Shown here: positions 16,217 through 25,598 of the stretch, one piece after another
How positions within the stretch are numbered: position 1 is the stretch's first letter
Layout of the letters: each line of letters starts with the position of its first letter
Source: Borborobacter arsenicus
Lineage (GTDB): Bacteria; Pseudomonadota; Alphaproteobacteria; Rhizobiales; Rhizobiaceae
Direction of reading: 5' to 3'
DNA: 64,000 nucleotides
NCBI RefSeq assembly: GCF_003934165.1
Contig: NZ_ML133510.1
Span: 154,810-218,809, forward strand
Made by a program: the position numbers and the translations under genes
The notes under the pieces: generated by a model
Seen by the model: only the letters and a program-made list of their open reading frames with translations
Told to the model about the DNA's origin: nothing
Databases searched by the model: none

Positions 16217-17136
16217 CAAACCGGCTGAGAGGGGCGCGTCAGCGGCTGCACCTCCGGTGCTGCCGGCCTGATCCTGATCCGCGTTATCCGGTTCTTCTCG
16301 CGCTTCATGACGATGAAGCGCTTGCCGTGGAAAGTGAAGGACTGCTTCTCCTCGGGGATGGACTGCGTCTCGTGGATGACCAGCCCCGCCACCGTCACAG
16401 CCTCGTCATCGGGCAACTGCCAGTCCAGCGCCCGGTTGAGGTCGCGGATCGGGACCGATCCGTCGACCACGATCGAGCCGTCTGCCTCCTGGCGTACACC
16501 CTGCATGTCGACATCATGTTCGTCGGCAATCTCGCCGACGATTTCCTCGATGATGTCCTCCAGCGTGACCAGTCCTTCCAACTCGCCATATTCGTCGACG
16601 ACGAGCGCAAAATGCGCCTTGCGGCGTAAAAAGGCGTTGAGCTGTTCCTGAAGCGTGGTCGTGTCCGGCACGAACCAGGGCTTGGAGGCGATCTTCAGCA
16701 CATCGATGCGCGAGAAATCGTTCCCCACCTCGTCCAGCGCCCGCAGCAGGTCCTTGGCATGCAGGATGCCGACAATGTTGTCGGTGGAGCCGCGCCACAG
16801 CGGCATGCGCGTGTGCGGGCTTTGCAGGATCTCGTGCACGACCGCCTCCGGCGGATTGTCCACATTGACCGAGCGCATGCTCAGCCGGTGAACCATCACG
16901 TCCGAAACATCGAGATCGTCGAGATCGAGGAGCCCGCCGACGCGGTTTTGATTTGGCCTGCCACCATTTTCCCGAACGGAGTCCGCCGAGGCGGCGCGCG
17001 GCTCTTCATCTTTGGATTGCGGCGTCTCGATCCGGCGCAATTCATGGCCGAACGCCGCAAGAAGCCGCGTGCGAAACGCCAGCGCGGCCAGAACCAGCGC
17101 GACAAGAATGCCGGGAAAGAGCAGTTCGGCTCTCAT
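16216..17136 (-). CDS. CBS/CorC_HlyC-domain protein lacking the DUF21 membrane domain
   Basis: A 306-aa relative of the hemolysin C/CorC transporters. A single membrane segment (about residues 5-24) is followed by a linker rich in charged residues. Then come a CBS pair (about 70-205, with [21 protein letters not shown] and [28 protein letters not shown]) and a C-terminal CorC_HlyC domain. Full-length members begin with a three- to four-helix DUF21 domain of about 190 residues, which is missing here. The start overlaps the aroB stop (ATGA), leaving no room for it. Likely third gene of aroK-aroB. Confidence 0.85.
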   Translation of the reverse strand: MRAELLFPGILVALVLAALAFRTRLLAAFGHELRRIETPQSKDEEPRAASADSVRENGGRPNQNRVGGLLDLDDLDVSDVMVHRLSMRSVNVDNPPEAVVHEILQSPHTRMPLWRGSTDNIVGILHAKDLLRALDEVGNDFSRIDVLKIASKPWFVPDTTTLQEQLNAFLRRKAHFALVVDEYGELEGLVTLEDIIEEIVGEIADEHDVDMQGVRQEADGSIVVDGSVPIRDLNRALDWQLPDDEAVTVAGLVIHETQSIPEEKQSFTFHGKRFIVMKREKNRITRIRIRPAAPEVQPLTRPSQPV

Positions 17137-18254
17137 TCCGGATGGTTCTCCCGGAGAAAGGCCAGAACTTCGGAAGCAGGCACGTCCTTGGCAATGAAGG
17201 ACTGGCCGATGCCGCGGGTGAGGATGAAGGTAAGCTTGCCGCGCGAGACCTTCTTGTCCTGGGCGATATAGGCGAGCAGCCTTTCGGCATCGGGCAGTTG
17301 GCCGGGAATGTCGGGCATGCGCCAAGGCAGGCCGACGGCCCGCAAATGCGCCTCGACGCGGGCGGCGTCGTCTGGCGATGCAAGGTTCATCCGCGCCGAG
17401 AAGCGATGGGCCAGCGCCATGCCGATGGCAACACCTTCACCGTGAACCAGCCGGGTGCCGTCATAGCCGGTCGCAGCCTCCAGCGCATGGCCGAAGGTGT
17501 GGCCGAGATTGAGCAGCGCCCGGTCCCCGGTCTCGAATTCGTCCCGGGCCACCACATCGGCCTTGGCCCGGCAGGATTGCGCAATCGCCTCGGCTCGGGC
17601 CGGTCCGCCGGCAAAAATCTCCTGCCAGTTGCGCTCCAGCCAGGCAAAGAAGTCCGGCCGGTCGATCAGCCCGTATTTGGCGACTTCCGCGTAGCCGGCA
17701 CGAAACTCCCGCCGCGGCAGTGTGTCCAGAACATCGGTGTCGGCCAGGACGAGGCGCGGCTGGTGGAAGACGCCGACGAGATTCTTGCCATGGGCGCTGT
17801 TGATACCGGTCTTGCCGCCGACGGAGGAGTCGACCTGCGCCAGCAGGGAGGTCGGCATCTGGATGAAATTCATGCCCCGCCTGACGATGCCTGCCGCAAA
17901 GCCGGCCAGATCGCCGATGACGCCACCGCCAAGCGCGATGACCGCATCACCCCGCTCCAGTCGTGCGGCAAGCACACCGTCCACGACTTGCTGCAGCGCG
18001 GCAAAGCTCTTCGTCTTTTCGCCGGCCGGCAGGGTGATTGCGGTGGAGGCGATGCCTGCCTTTTCGAGGCTTTCGGAAAGCGCGGCGAGATGAGCAGCGG
18101 CAACGTTCTCGTCGGTAATGATCGCAGCGCGAATGCCCGGCAGCCTTGCGGCAATTTCGGCCCCGGCTCTGGCGACCAGACCCGAGCCGATCAGTATGTC
18201 GTAGGCTCGATCGCCGAGGCCGACCACGACCTTTACGGCTTCCTGGCTACTCAT
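17133..18254 (-). CDS. aroB: 3-dehydroquinate synthase
   Basis: A 373-aa NAD-dependent shikimate-pathway enzyme converting DAHP to 3-dehydroquinate. Signatures present are [40 protein letters not shown], the metal-binding region EVAKYGLI, and [11 protein letters not shown] plus HGEGVAIGM with metal-ligand histidines. Length is normal. Start at 18254 overlaps the aroK stop by four bases, so aroK-aroB are coupled. Confidence 0.96.
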   Translation of the reverse strand: MSSQEAVKVVVGLGDRAYDILIGSGLVARAGAEIAARLPGIRAAIITDENVAAAHLAALSESLEKAGIASTAITLPAGEKTKSFAALQQVVDGVLAARLERGDAVIALGGGVIGDLAGFAAGIVRRGMNFIQMPTSLLAQVDSSVGGKTGINSAHGKNLVGVFHQPRLVLADTDVLDTLPRREFRAGYAEVAKYGLIDRPDFFAWLERNWQEIFAGGPARAEAIAQSCRAKADVVARDEFETGDRALLNLGHTFGHALEAATGYDGTRLVHGEGVAIGMALAHRFSARMNLASPDDAARVEAHLRAVGLPWRMPDIPGQLPDAERLLAYIAQDKKVSRGKLTFILTRGIGQSFIAKDVPASEVLAFLRENHPE

Positions 18255-18853
18255 GGCGTCGTGGTCTCCGCTGCGCCGGGCGCGCACAGATAGGGCCCGA
18301 GTTGATCGATGACTTCGGCTGCGATCACTTCCTTGCGCTCGTCCCGGGTCGTCACCGTGACATCGGCGGTGCCATAGACCGGATAGCGTTCGGCCATCAG
18401 CCGTTCCATGACGCCGCGCGGATCGGGATTTTGCAGCAGCGGGCGTGCGCGATTCTTGCCGACGCGATCCATCAGCGTATCGATATCGGCTTTCAGCCAC
18501 ACCGAGACGCCATGCTCGGCAATCGCCGCGCGTGTCTGCGCATTCATGAAGGCGCCACCGCCGGTCGACAGAACCTGCGGGCCCCCTTCCAGCAAGCGCA
18601 GGATGACGCGCTGCTCCAGCGCCCGGAACTCCGGCTCGCCGTAACGCTCGAAAAGCTCCGGCACGCTCATGCGCGAGACCTCTTCGATTTCATGGTCGCT
18701 GTCGATGAAATTCAGGCGCAGCATGCCGGCCACCTTGCGGCCGATCGCCGTCTTGCCGGCGCCCATCAGGCCGACAAAGACAATCGAACGCTTGCCAAGC
18801 TGCTTTACTATCTCCGCTTGCGTCCAGACTGCGTTTTGCGAGGCCTTATCCAT
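18251..18853 (-). CDS. aroK: Shikimate kinase
   Basis: A 200-aa P-loop kinase phosphorylating shikimate. The Walker A is GLMGAGKT (28-35), the shikimate-binding aspartate/arginine region is DSDHEIEE plus FRALEQRV, the STGGGAF loop follows, and the lid arginine lies in RPLLQ. An N-terminal extension of about 20 residues before the core is usual for Rhizobiales. First gene of aroK-aroB, divergent from the small membrane-protein gene and xerD. Confidence 0.95.
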   Translation of the reverse strand: MDKASQNAVWTQAEIVKQLGKRSIVFVGLMGAGKTAIGRKVAGMLRLNFIDSDHEIEEVSRMSVPELFERYGEPEFRALEQRVILRLLEGGPQVLSTGGGAFMNAQTRAAIAEHGVSVWLKADIDTLMDRVGKNRARPLLQNPDPRGVMERLMAERYPVYGTADVTVTTRDERKEVIAAEVIDQLGPYLCAPGAAETTTP

Positions 18854-18964
18854 GGGCGCGTTTCGACATCAAATCCCCGGTTGCGTCAAGGGTTCGCTGC
18901 ACGCCCTTGAAATGACACGACGCACGTCCCATAACGGCACGGCACCAAAACTAGGCCTTCGCAT

Positions 18965-19114
18965 ATGCCGACCTTATTCCGGTTCATCGTCACGCTTGCC
19001 GTTCTGGCCGGCCTTGCCTATGCGGCGATGTTCGCCCTCGTCACCTATGTCGAGCCGAAGAAGGGCGAGATCACCATCCGGATTCCGGCAGACAAGATCA
19101 ATCCGCAGCAATAG
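18965..19114 (+). CDS. Small single-pass membrane protein upstream of xerD
   Basis: A 49-aa open frame with ATG at 18965 and stop at 19112-19114. It begins [20 protein letters not shown], has one membrane helix (about residues 5-27), and ends in a charged tail [17 protein letters not shown]. It lies two bases before the xerD start and fills the aroK-xerD gap. I recall similar short genes at this position in other Rhizobiales, sometimes mislabelled; no function is known. Codon use is like the neighbours, which supports it as real. Confidence 0.7.
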   Translation: MPTLFRFIVTLAVLAGLAYAAMFALVTYVEPKKGEITIRIPADKINPQQ

Positions 19115-19116
19115 CC

Positions 19117-20040
19117 ATGAAAAGCGCTGTGCGCATCGAGGCTTTTCTGGAGATGATGAGCGCCGAGCGCGGCGCGGCCGACAACACGCTTGCTTCGTAC
19201 CGGCGCGACCTGGAAGACGCTGCCGAGGCAGTCGGCGATCTGGCCGCTGCGCAAACCGCGGACATTCGAACCTATCTGGGCGAGATTGCAGCACGGGGGT
19301 TTGCGTCTTCTTCGCAGGCCCGCAAGCTGTCGGCACTGCGGCAATTCTTCAAGTTTCTCTATATGGAAGGTTTGCGGGCGGACGACCCGACGGGCACCCT
19401 CGATAGCCCAAGAAAAGAACGCTCACTGCCCAAGACGATGAGTGAGGCGGAGACGGGTCGTCTCATCGACCGGGCCGCAACGGAAGCAGGCGACCCGGCG
19501 CTAGGCGATGCGGCGCGGCTGGCGGCGCTGCGGCTCCACGCGCTGGTGGAGGTGCTCTATGCGACGGGCTTGCGCGTTTCCGAGCTGGTCAGCCTGCCGC
19601 TCAGCGTTGCCTTGCGCGACGAGCGCTTCTTCATCGTGCGCGGCAAGGGCGACAAGGAGCGCATGGTGCCGCTTTCGGCCAAGGCGCGCGAGGCCATGCG
19701 GGCCTGGCTGGGCGAGCGCGGCACGATGCCGGCCTATGAAGACAACCCCTATCTTTTCCCCGCAGCTTCCGAGAGCGGCCACTTGCCGCGGCAGATATTC
19801 GCCCGCGACCTGAAGGCACTGGCAGCGCGCGCCGGCATTTCAGCCGCCAAGATCTCGCCCCACGTGCTGCGCCATGCCTTTGCCAGCCACCTTCTGCACA
19901 ATGGTGCCGATCTGCGGGCAGTCCAGCAATTGCTCGGGCATTCCGACATATCGACGACACAAATCTACACCCATGTGCTCGAAGAACGACTGGTGCGACT
20001 GGTCAACGATCATCATCCGCTTGCCGACAAGACAAGCTGA
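19117..20040 (+). CDS. xerD: Site-specific tyrosine recombinase XerD
   Basis: A 307-aa tyrosine recombinase that acts with XerC at dif to resolve chromosome dimers. The catalytic set is complete: R153 in [10 protein letters not shown]177 in RGKGDKE, H249 and R252 in [13 protein letters not shown]275 in LLGHSDIST and Y284 in TQIYTHV. The N-terminal SAM-like core-binding domain covers about residues 5-90. No attachment sites or other mobile genes are nearby, so this is the housekeeping enzyme, not a phage integrase. Confidence 0.95.
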   Translation: MKSAVRIEAFLEMMSAERGAADNTLASYRRDLEDAAEAVGDLAAAQTADIRTYLGEIAARGFASSSQARKLSALRQFFKFLYMEGLRADDPTGTLDSPRKERSLPKTMSEAETGRLIDRAATEAGDPALGDAARLAALRLHALVEVLYATGLRVSELVSLPLSVALRDERFFIVRGKGDKERMVPLSAKAREAMRAWLGERGTMPAYEDNPYLFPAASESGHLPRQIFARDLKALAARAGISAAKISPHVLRHAFASHLLHNGADLRAVQQLLGHSDISTTQIYTHVLEERLVRLVNDHHPLADKTS

Positions 20041-20131
20041 CGTTATGTGAAAGCACGTTTTCGCGGCGCCGCACCCGGCTGTTGAGGGTGGAGGCTGCCA
20101 TTGGTATCCCGACATATTGGTCCGCCCACGC

Positions 20132-21082
20132 ATGTACAATTATCTCGATTTCGAAAAACCGGTCGCTGATCTTGAAGGAAAGATCCTTGAACTGAAGAAA
20201 CTTGCAGAAAATGGCGAGGCGATCGATGTCGGCGACGAAATCATCCGGCTCGAGAAGCGTTCCAAGGAAGCGCTGCGCGATGCCTACAAGGCGCTGACGC
20301 CATGGCAGAAGGTCCAGGTGGCGCGCCATCCCGACCGGCCGCACTGTCTCGATTACATCAGCACGCTGTTTACCGACTTCACGCCGCTGGCGGGCGATCG
20401 CACCTATGGCGAGGACAACGCCATCGTCGGCGGTTTCGCCCGCTTCCGCGGCGAACCGGTCGCGGTCATGGGTCAGGAAAAAGGCTCCGACACCAAGAGC
20501 CGGTTGAAGCACAATTTCGGCTCACCGCGCCCTGAAGGCTACCGCAAGGCGGTGCGCATCATGGAGCTGGCGGACCGCTTCTCGATCCCGCTGGTGTCGC
20601 TGGTCGACACCGCAGGCGCCTATCCGGGCGTCGGCGCCGAAGAGCGGGGACAGGCCGAGGCCATCGCGCGATCGACCTCGGCATGCCTGGCGCTGAAAGT
20701 GCCTTCCATCTCGGTCGTCATCGGCGAGGGCGGCTCGGGCGGCGCCATCGCGATTGCCACGGCAAACCGCGTCTACATGCTCGAACACGCCATCTATTCG
20801 GTGATCTCGCCGGAGGGGGCAGCCTCGATCCTGTGGCGCGACACCACGCGGTCCAAGGATGCCGCGACCAATATGAAGATCACCGCGCAGGACCTGCTCG
20901 CCCTCAAGGTGATCGACGCCATCATCCCCGAACCGCTGGGCGGAGCGCACCGCTCTCCCGACATGGTGATCAAGTCCACGGGCGATCTGATCGCCAAGAC
21001 TTTTGCTGATTTTTCTGCAAATCCGGTCGATTTTCGCGAGAAACGCCGCGAAAAATACTTGGCAATCGGCCGAAATCTCTGA
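20132..21082 (+). CDS. accA: Acetyl-CoA carboxylase carboxyltransferase subunit alpha
   Basis: A 316-aa crotonase-fold subunit that, with AccD, transfers the carboxyl group from carboxybiotin to acetyl-CoA for fatty-acid synthesis. The start [18 protein letters not shown], the [17 protein letters not shown] segment, and the oxyanion-loop region [14 protein letters not shown] followed by [13 protein letters not shown] are diagnostic. Start set at 20132; a TTG at 20117 in frame adds only five unlikely residues. Transcribed alone after xerD with a 91-bp gap. Confidence 0.96.
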   Translation: MYNYLDFEKPVADLEGKILELKKLAENGEAIDVGDEIIRLEKRSKEALRDAYKALTPWQKVQVARHPDRPHCLDYISTLFTDFTPLAGDRTYGEDNAIVGGFARFRGEPVAVMGQEKGSDTKSRLKHNFGSPRPEGYRKAVRIMELADRFSIPLVSLVDTAGAYPGVGAEERGQAEAIARSTSACLALKVPSISVVIGEGGSGGAIAIATANRVYMLEHAIYSVISPEGAASILWRDTTRSKDAATNMKITAQDLLALKVIDAIIPEPLGGAHRSPDMVIKSTGDLIAKTFADFSANPVDFREKRREKYLAIGRNL

Positions 21083-21333
21083 ATTCGGAGCGAAATACGC
21101 GGAAAATAGTGGCTGCATGGAGTCAGGATTGTGGCAAAACCACATCCGCTGCCGGTTTCCCGCCACAAAATTGCCGTCACTCTCCGGTCAAAGACGAAGC
21201 TGTCTGCGGGGACGGTTGCTGCTTGTGGTAATCAATTTTCAAGGTTAACGGCATAGCGTCGCGTACCGTGAAGACATACGGATCGGTGGGATGTGCAACC
21301 CGCCGGGCCAATGGGAAACGAAGACGATTTTTC

Positions 21334-22629
21334 ATGCCGCTGATTGCCGATTTCGCCCGCGCCGGATTGCTGATTGTCACGCTGATGGCGGCGGGCTGCA
21401 GCGAATCGACTACCTTTGAAGACCTTTCTCCCAAGGCCGACAAGCAATTGTCGCCCAAGCTCGTTGCGGAGATGAAGGCCAAGGGCATGGAGCGCAATGC
21501 ACCAATCCTGGCGCGCATCTTCAAGGAGGAAGGCAAGGTCGAGATCTGGAAGCAGAAGACCACCGGCCGCTACGACATCATCGCCACCTACGATATCTGC
21601 AAATGGTCGGGCAAGCTCGGGCCCAAATTCATCGAAGGCGACCGACAGGCTCCCGAGGGCTTCTATACCGTGCGTCCGGCGCAGATGAAGCCGAACTCGC
21701 AATATCATCTGGCCTTCAATATCGGCTATCCCAACGCCTATGACCGCGCCAATGGCCGCACCGGCTCCAACCTGATGGTGCATGGCGCCTGCTCGTCTTC
21801 CGGCTGCTATTCGATGACCGACGCGCAGATGGAGCAGATCTACGCATTCGGCCGCGACGCCTTCAAGGGCGGCCAGACCGAGTTCCAGATCCAGTCATTT
21901 CCCTTCCGCATGACCGCGGCCAATATGGCGCGCTATCGCAACGACCCGAATTATGAATTCTGGAAGATGCTGAAGGAAGGCTACGACCATTTCGAGATCA
22001 CGAAAGTGCCGCCGAAGGTCGATGTGTGCGAGAAGCGCTACGTCTTCAACCGGGTTACCGAAGGCGGCGAGGCCTTGTCGCCCACCGGCGCTTGCCCGGC
22101 CTTCACCCAGCCCGATTCGCTGAAAATGGCCTATCAGTCCTATCAGTCGACCTATGAGGCAGCCTTCTCCAGCGCCGTCAATAAAAGCTCTGTTGCGCCC
22201 AAGCCGACCATTGCCGGCTTGAAGGAGGCCAATATCGTGTCCGATTGGACGCGCAAGCGGGCACGTGGCGAGCGCGTGCCGATCGAGCCGCCATCACTGG
22301 AGGCCGATGGTTCCGTTTCTGTGACTTCCCGCATGGGCCGCATCGATTCGCCTGCCGGTAAGCGCATGGCCGCGCTGGAAGAAGCTGAGGCCGCCAAGAA
22401 GAAGGCCGCCGAGGACAAGAAGCGGGCGGCCGAGGAAAAGGCTGCGGCGGCCGCATTGGCCAAGGCAGAAAAATCGGCACCCGCTCCCGCGCCGGCTCCG
22501 GTCACCGCAGATGCCGGGCAGATCGCCGTCATTCCGCCGGAAGCCGCCACCGCACCCGAACAGGCCACGGAAAAGCCTGGACTGCTTGGCAGTGTACGCA
22601 AGCGTATCGGCAACATCTTTGGAAGCTGA
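21334..22629 (+). CDS. L,D-transpeptidase (YkuD family) lipoprotein
   Basis: A 431-aa envelope protein. The N-terminus carries a lipoprotein-type signal ending LMAAGC (C22), then a YkuD catalytic domain with H150 in LMVHGACSSSGC and the nucleophile C158. Such enzymes make 3-3 cross-links in peptidoglycan or attach proteins to it. After about residue 330 an Ala/Lys/Glu-rich, coiled-coil-prone stretch (EEAEAAKKKAAEDKKRAAEE) and a proline-rich part form a spacer. I start at 21334 because it gives the signal peptide; the frame upstream to 21268 does not. Confidence 0.86.
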   Translation: MPLIADFARAGLLIVTLMAAGCSESTTFEDLSPKADKQLSPKLVAEMKAKGMERNAPILARIFKEEGKVEIWKQKTTGRYDIIATYDICKWSGKLGPKFIEGDRQAPEGFYTVRPAQMKPNSQYHLAFNIGYPNAYDRANGRTGSNLMVHGACSSSGCYSMTDAQMEQIYAFGRDAFKGGQTEFQIQSFPFRMTAANMARYRNDPNYEFWKMLKEGYDHFEITKVPPKVDVCEKRYVFNRVTEGGEALSPTGACPAFTQPDSLKMAYQSYQSTYEAAFSSAVNKSSVAPKPTIAGLKEANIVSDWTRKRARGERVPIEPPSLEADGSVSVTSRMGRIDSPAGKRMAALEEAEAAKKKAAEDKKRAAEEKAAAAALAKAEKSAPAPAPAPVTADAGQIAVIPPEAATAPEQATEKPGLLGSVRKRIGNIFGS

Positions 22630-22638
22630 GGCCGTATC

Positions 22639-22872
22639 TTGCCTGCGGAAGCCAGTATCTATGATCTCAAGGGACTGAACTGCCCGCTGCCGGTCCTGAA
22701 GGCCCGCAAGCGGCTTGCCGGCCTTCAGCCGGGCACGCGGCTATGGCTTGAAACCACCGATCCGCTGGCGGTCATCGACGTTCCCGCCTTCTGCACCGAG
22801 AGCGGGCACAAGCTGATCGAGACGCAGACGGTGGAAGGCGGTCACCGTTTCCTGGTCGAACGCGGCGATTGA
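22639..22872 (+). CDS. TusA-family sulfur carrier/transferase
   Basis: A 77-aa SirA/TusA-fold protein with the hallmark LNCPLPVLKARK; C15 is the persulfide cysteine. The end VEGGHRFLVERGD is typical. The frame requires a TTG start at 22639, ten bases after the transpeptidase stop; no ATG or GTG in a better position exists, so a TTG start seems real. It may pass sulfur in tRNA thiolation or molybdopterin synthesis; the linkage here does not decide. Confidence 0.85.
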   Translation: MPAEASIYDLKGLNCPLPVLKARKRLAGLQPGTRLWLETTDPLAVIDVPAFCTESGHKLIETQTVEGGHRFLVERGD

Positions 22873-22940
22873 TATAATCACAAGATCATCGGGGGTGGGA
22901 GAGGGCGGCTCGCCGGTCGCCAAGCTTCCGAACGTGGCTG

Positions 22941-25502
22941 CTATTTCATCTCCAGCAGGCGTTCCAGATAATTTCGCTCCAGTTCCGGGCTGAGCGCATT
23001 GCCGAGCCGCTTGCGGATGGCATCGAGGATACGACGCGCGCGCTGCACGTCGATTTCATCCGGCACCTTGACCGAGTCGCCGAAATCCGGGCCGGTTGTG
23101 GCGCGGGGGCGTCCAAGCGGGTCGCGGTCGGAATTCTGCTGGCGGCCACCCTCTTCGCTGCCGCCTTCCTCGCCCTGCATCGCCTGCTGCATTTGCTGCA
23201 TCATATCCTGCGCGCCCTTGCGCAGGGCTTCGAGCGCGCGGCCCTGCTCGCCGACCGCCCGCTCGCCTTCGCCCTGACCAAGCGCGCCTTCCGCTTCACC
23301 CATGGCTTCGCCCGCCTCGCCGAAGCCTTCTCCCGGCTGGATGCCCAGGCCTTCGAGCCCCTTTTTCAGCCCTTCGAGATCGTCCTGGAGCTGGCCTTGG
23401 CCTTCCTGCAGGCGCTTCATCGCCTCGGCAAATTCTTCAGGCGTCATCGGGCTGCCCTGCTGGCCCTGACCGGGCTGCTGGCCTTCTCCCTGTTCGCCGA
23501 ATTCCTCGCCGCGCTGCTGGTCTCCACGCTGCATCTGATCCATACGGAAGGTTTCGTTCATCATCTCCTGCTGGCGCCGCATGATCTCGCCGAGCTTGTC
23601 CATCTGCTTGCGCATTTCGCTCTGGTCGCCATGCTGGCCGGGCTGTTGCTGGCGCCGGGCCTGAAGATTGTTCATCATGTCCTGAAGCTGCGACAGCAAC
23701 TCCTGCGCCTGCTCGCGATTTCCGGATTTGGCCAGGTTCTCGATCTGGTCCATCATGCGTTCAAGATCGCTCTGGCGCAGTTCCTGACCGTTCTGCGGCA
23801 TCTGGTCGGCAAGGTTCGGGTCCTTGGCCGCGCGCTCGGCATATTCGCGCAGGAAGTCCGCCATGGCCTCGCGAAGCTCCTTCATGAGCTTGTCGATTTC
23901 CTCGTCGCTCGCACCATTTTCCAGTGCCTGCTTCAGGGCCTCCTGTGCCTGGCGCAGGCGTTTTTCGGCGTCCGAGAGCGATCCGTCCTCGATTGCGAGC
24001 GCCATCTCCCAGAAATAGTCGGCGACCGAGCGCAACTCGTCGTCACTCGAGGCCATCTTGAGCTGCGAGCGGCCAGCCATCAGGCCGAGGAAATGCGCCA
24101 TGGACTTGATGGTGTCTTCCGGGCGAAGCGTGATGGCGTCGATCAATTCCAGCACATAGGGTTTCTGCTTGGCATCGAGCGCCAGGATGCGGCGATGCTC
24201 GACCACTGCCCTGGCCAGCGGGTTGGAGAACGGCCGCTCCGGCAGGGCGAAGGTCTTGGTCTCGCTCAGACCTTCCTGTCCTGCATCGTCGGTCACCTTT
24301 AGCCTCAGCGTGACGGTGCTGCCGGCCCAGGCATGTTCGGTGAGGTCGCGCGAAGCCTTCACTGCGCCATTCTTGCCGCGCCGGGGTACGGTCAAGGGCA
24401 TCTCCGGCGCCTTATAGAGCGGATGCGTATCTGCCCCCGGCTCCTCGGCAAGCGCAAACTCGGCTTCGGCCGAGGCTGCGCCATAATCGTCCGTGATTTC
24501 GTAATGAAGTTCGAGCGCGCCATTGACCGCGCGCTTGGGCTCTTCGGTGAAGCGGATTGTCGGCGCCTTGTCCGGGACTATCGTGAAAGCCCAGTTCTGC
24601 AATTCGCCGCTGCCCGACTGCAGGCTGAGCATGCCGTCATGGTCAAGCTTGTCGGCGAACTGGCGCGTCGAGAACTGCGGCCCTGTCGTTACAGGCTTTG
24701 CCGTCTCGCCGCTGGCCTTGGGGGTAATCTCGCGCACCATGCCCTTGGCGTCGGTAAAGGAAAGCGTTTCGTCTCCGGCACCTCCGGTGACGCGCAGGGA
24801 AACTTCGCTGCCTTGCGGCACGGTAAAGCTCGCCGCCTGCTGGTTTTGGTCGGCCGTCAGCAGAATGGGCGCCTTGCCGGTATAGGAGGGCGGCGTCACC
24901 CAGGCATCGATGCGCGGCGGAATGGATTCGAATGCCGTGCCCATATGGAACGCATCGTCGAGCCGTCCGCCGAGCGGGCTGTGCGAAAAGGCGAAGGCCA
25001 CGACGAGAAGCAATGCAGCTGCGGCGCGGAGGCCCCAGGGGTCACGTTCCGGCACCCGCGCCCGCGGCAAATCGCTGCCGAAGCCGCCGAGTTTTTCGGC
25101 CATGCGCCGTTGATGCTCACGCCACAGAGCCTCGGCAAACAGGCCGCCCTTGCCGCTCGGGCGATCGGTCTGCACCTGCACCGGCGTGTGCAGCATCTCA
25201 TTGGCGCTTTCGATGCGCCGGTCGATTTCGGATGCGGAAGGGTGACGGTAAAAACGCAGCGGATAGAGCGCGGCAAGGACAGCGACGGCAAACAAAACGG
25301 CCAGGCCAAAGCGTGCCATATCCGGCAAAAGGCGAAATACACCGAGCCAGGACAGGCTGACGAACAGGCTGGCGATGACCAACAGCGGCAGCACCAGCGG
25401 CCAGCCGCGCTCCACCATCATGCTCGCCGCCGTCAGCAGCCGGATGCGGCCGAGGCGCCGGGCAAAGCCTTGATATGTGTTTTCTGCCGTCGGTTGCGTC
25501 AT
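22941..25502 (-). CDS. TIGR02302-type large membrane protein (DUF4175)
   Basis: An 853-aa protein of the alphaproteobacterial TIGR02302/DUF4175 type. There are two or three N-terminal membrane segments (about residues 25-85 and another near 175) and a periplasmic beta-rich middle. A very long Gln/Met/Glu/Gly-rich low-complexity region follows (about residues 560-810, with runs such as GEQGEGQQPGQGQQG), and a short conserved C-terminus IDVQRARRILDAIRKRLGN. Function unknown. Last gene after argH-lptM-lysA on the minus strand. Start at 25502 (MTQPTAENTYQGF) preferred over 25544. Confidence 0.85.
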   Translation of the reverse strand: MTQPTAENTYQGFARRLGRIRLLTAASMMVERGWPLVLPLLVIASLFVSLSWLGVFRLLPDMARFGLAVLFAVAVLAALYPLRFYRHPSASEIDRRIESANEMLHTPVQVQTDRPSGKGGLFAEALWREHQRRMAEKLGGFGSDLPRARVPERDPWGLRAAAALLLVVAFAFSHSPLGGRLDDAFHMGTAFESIPPRIDAWVTPPSYTGKAPILLTADQNQQAASFTVPQGSEVSLRVTGGAGDETLSFTDAKGMVREITPKASGETAKPVTTGPQFSTRQFADKLDHDGMLSLQSGSGELQNWAFTIVPDKAPTIRFTEEPKRAVNGALELHYEITDDYGAASAEAEFALAEEPGADTHPLYKAPEMPLTVPRRGKNGAVKASRDLTEHAWAGSTVTLRLKVTDDAGQEGLSETKTFALPERPFSNPLARAVVEHRRILALDAKQKPYVLELIDAITLRPEDTIKSMAHFLGLMAGRSQLKMASSDDELRSVADYFWEMALAIEDGSLSDAEKRLRQAQEALKQALENGASDEEIDKLMKELREAMADFLREYAERAAKDPNLADQMPQNGQELRQSDLERMMDQIENLAKSGNREQAQELLSQLQDMMNNLQARRQQQPGQHGDQSEMRKQMDKLGEIMRRQQEMMNETFRMDQMQRGDQQRGEEFGEQGEGQQPGQGQQGSPMTPEEFAEAMKRLQEGQGQLQDDLEGLKKGLEGLGIQPGEGFGEAGEAMGEAEGALGQGEGERAVGEQGRALEALRKGAQDMMQQMQQAMQGEEGGSEEGGRQQNSDRDPLGRPRATTGPDFGDSVKVPDEIDVQRARRILDAIRKRLGNALSPELERNYLERLLEMK

Positions 25503-25598
25503 CACCCTTTCCAGGCGGCGGCCACGCGAAGTCGCGGAATCCACCTTAAGAAGAATAGCAGCAATCGCGGCGAAGGCGAGGCGCTGGCGAAAACGTGA

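Noticed and set aside
19117-20040. Tyrosine recombinase as a mark of a genomic island
   Set aside because: Sequence and context are those of housekeeping XerD; no attachment repeats or accessory genes lie next to it.
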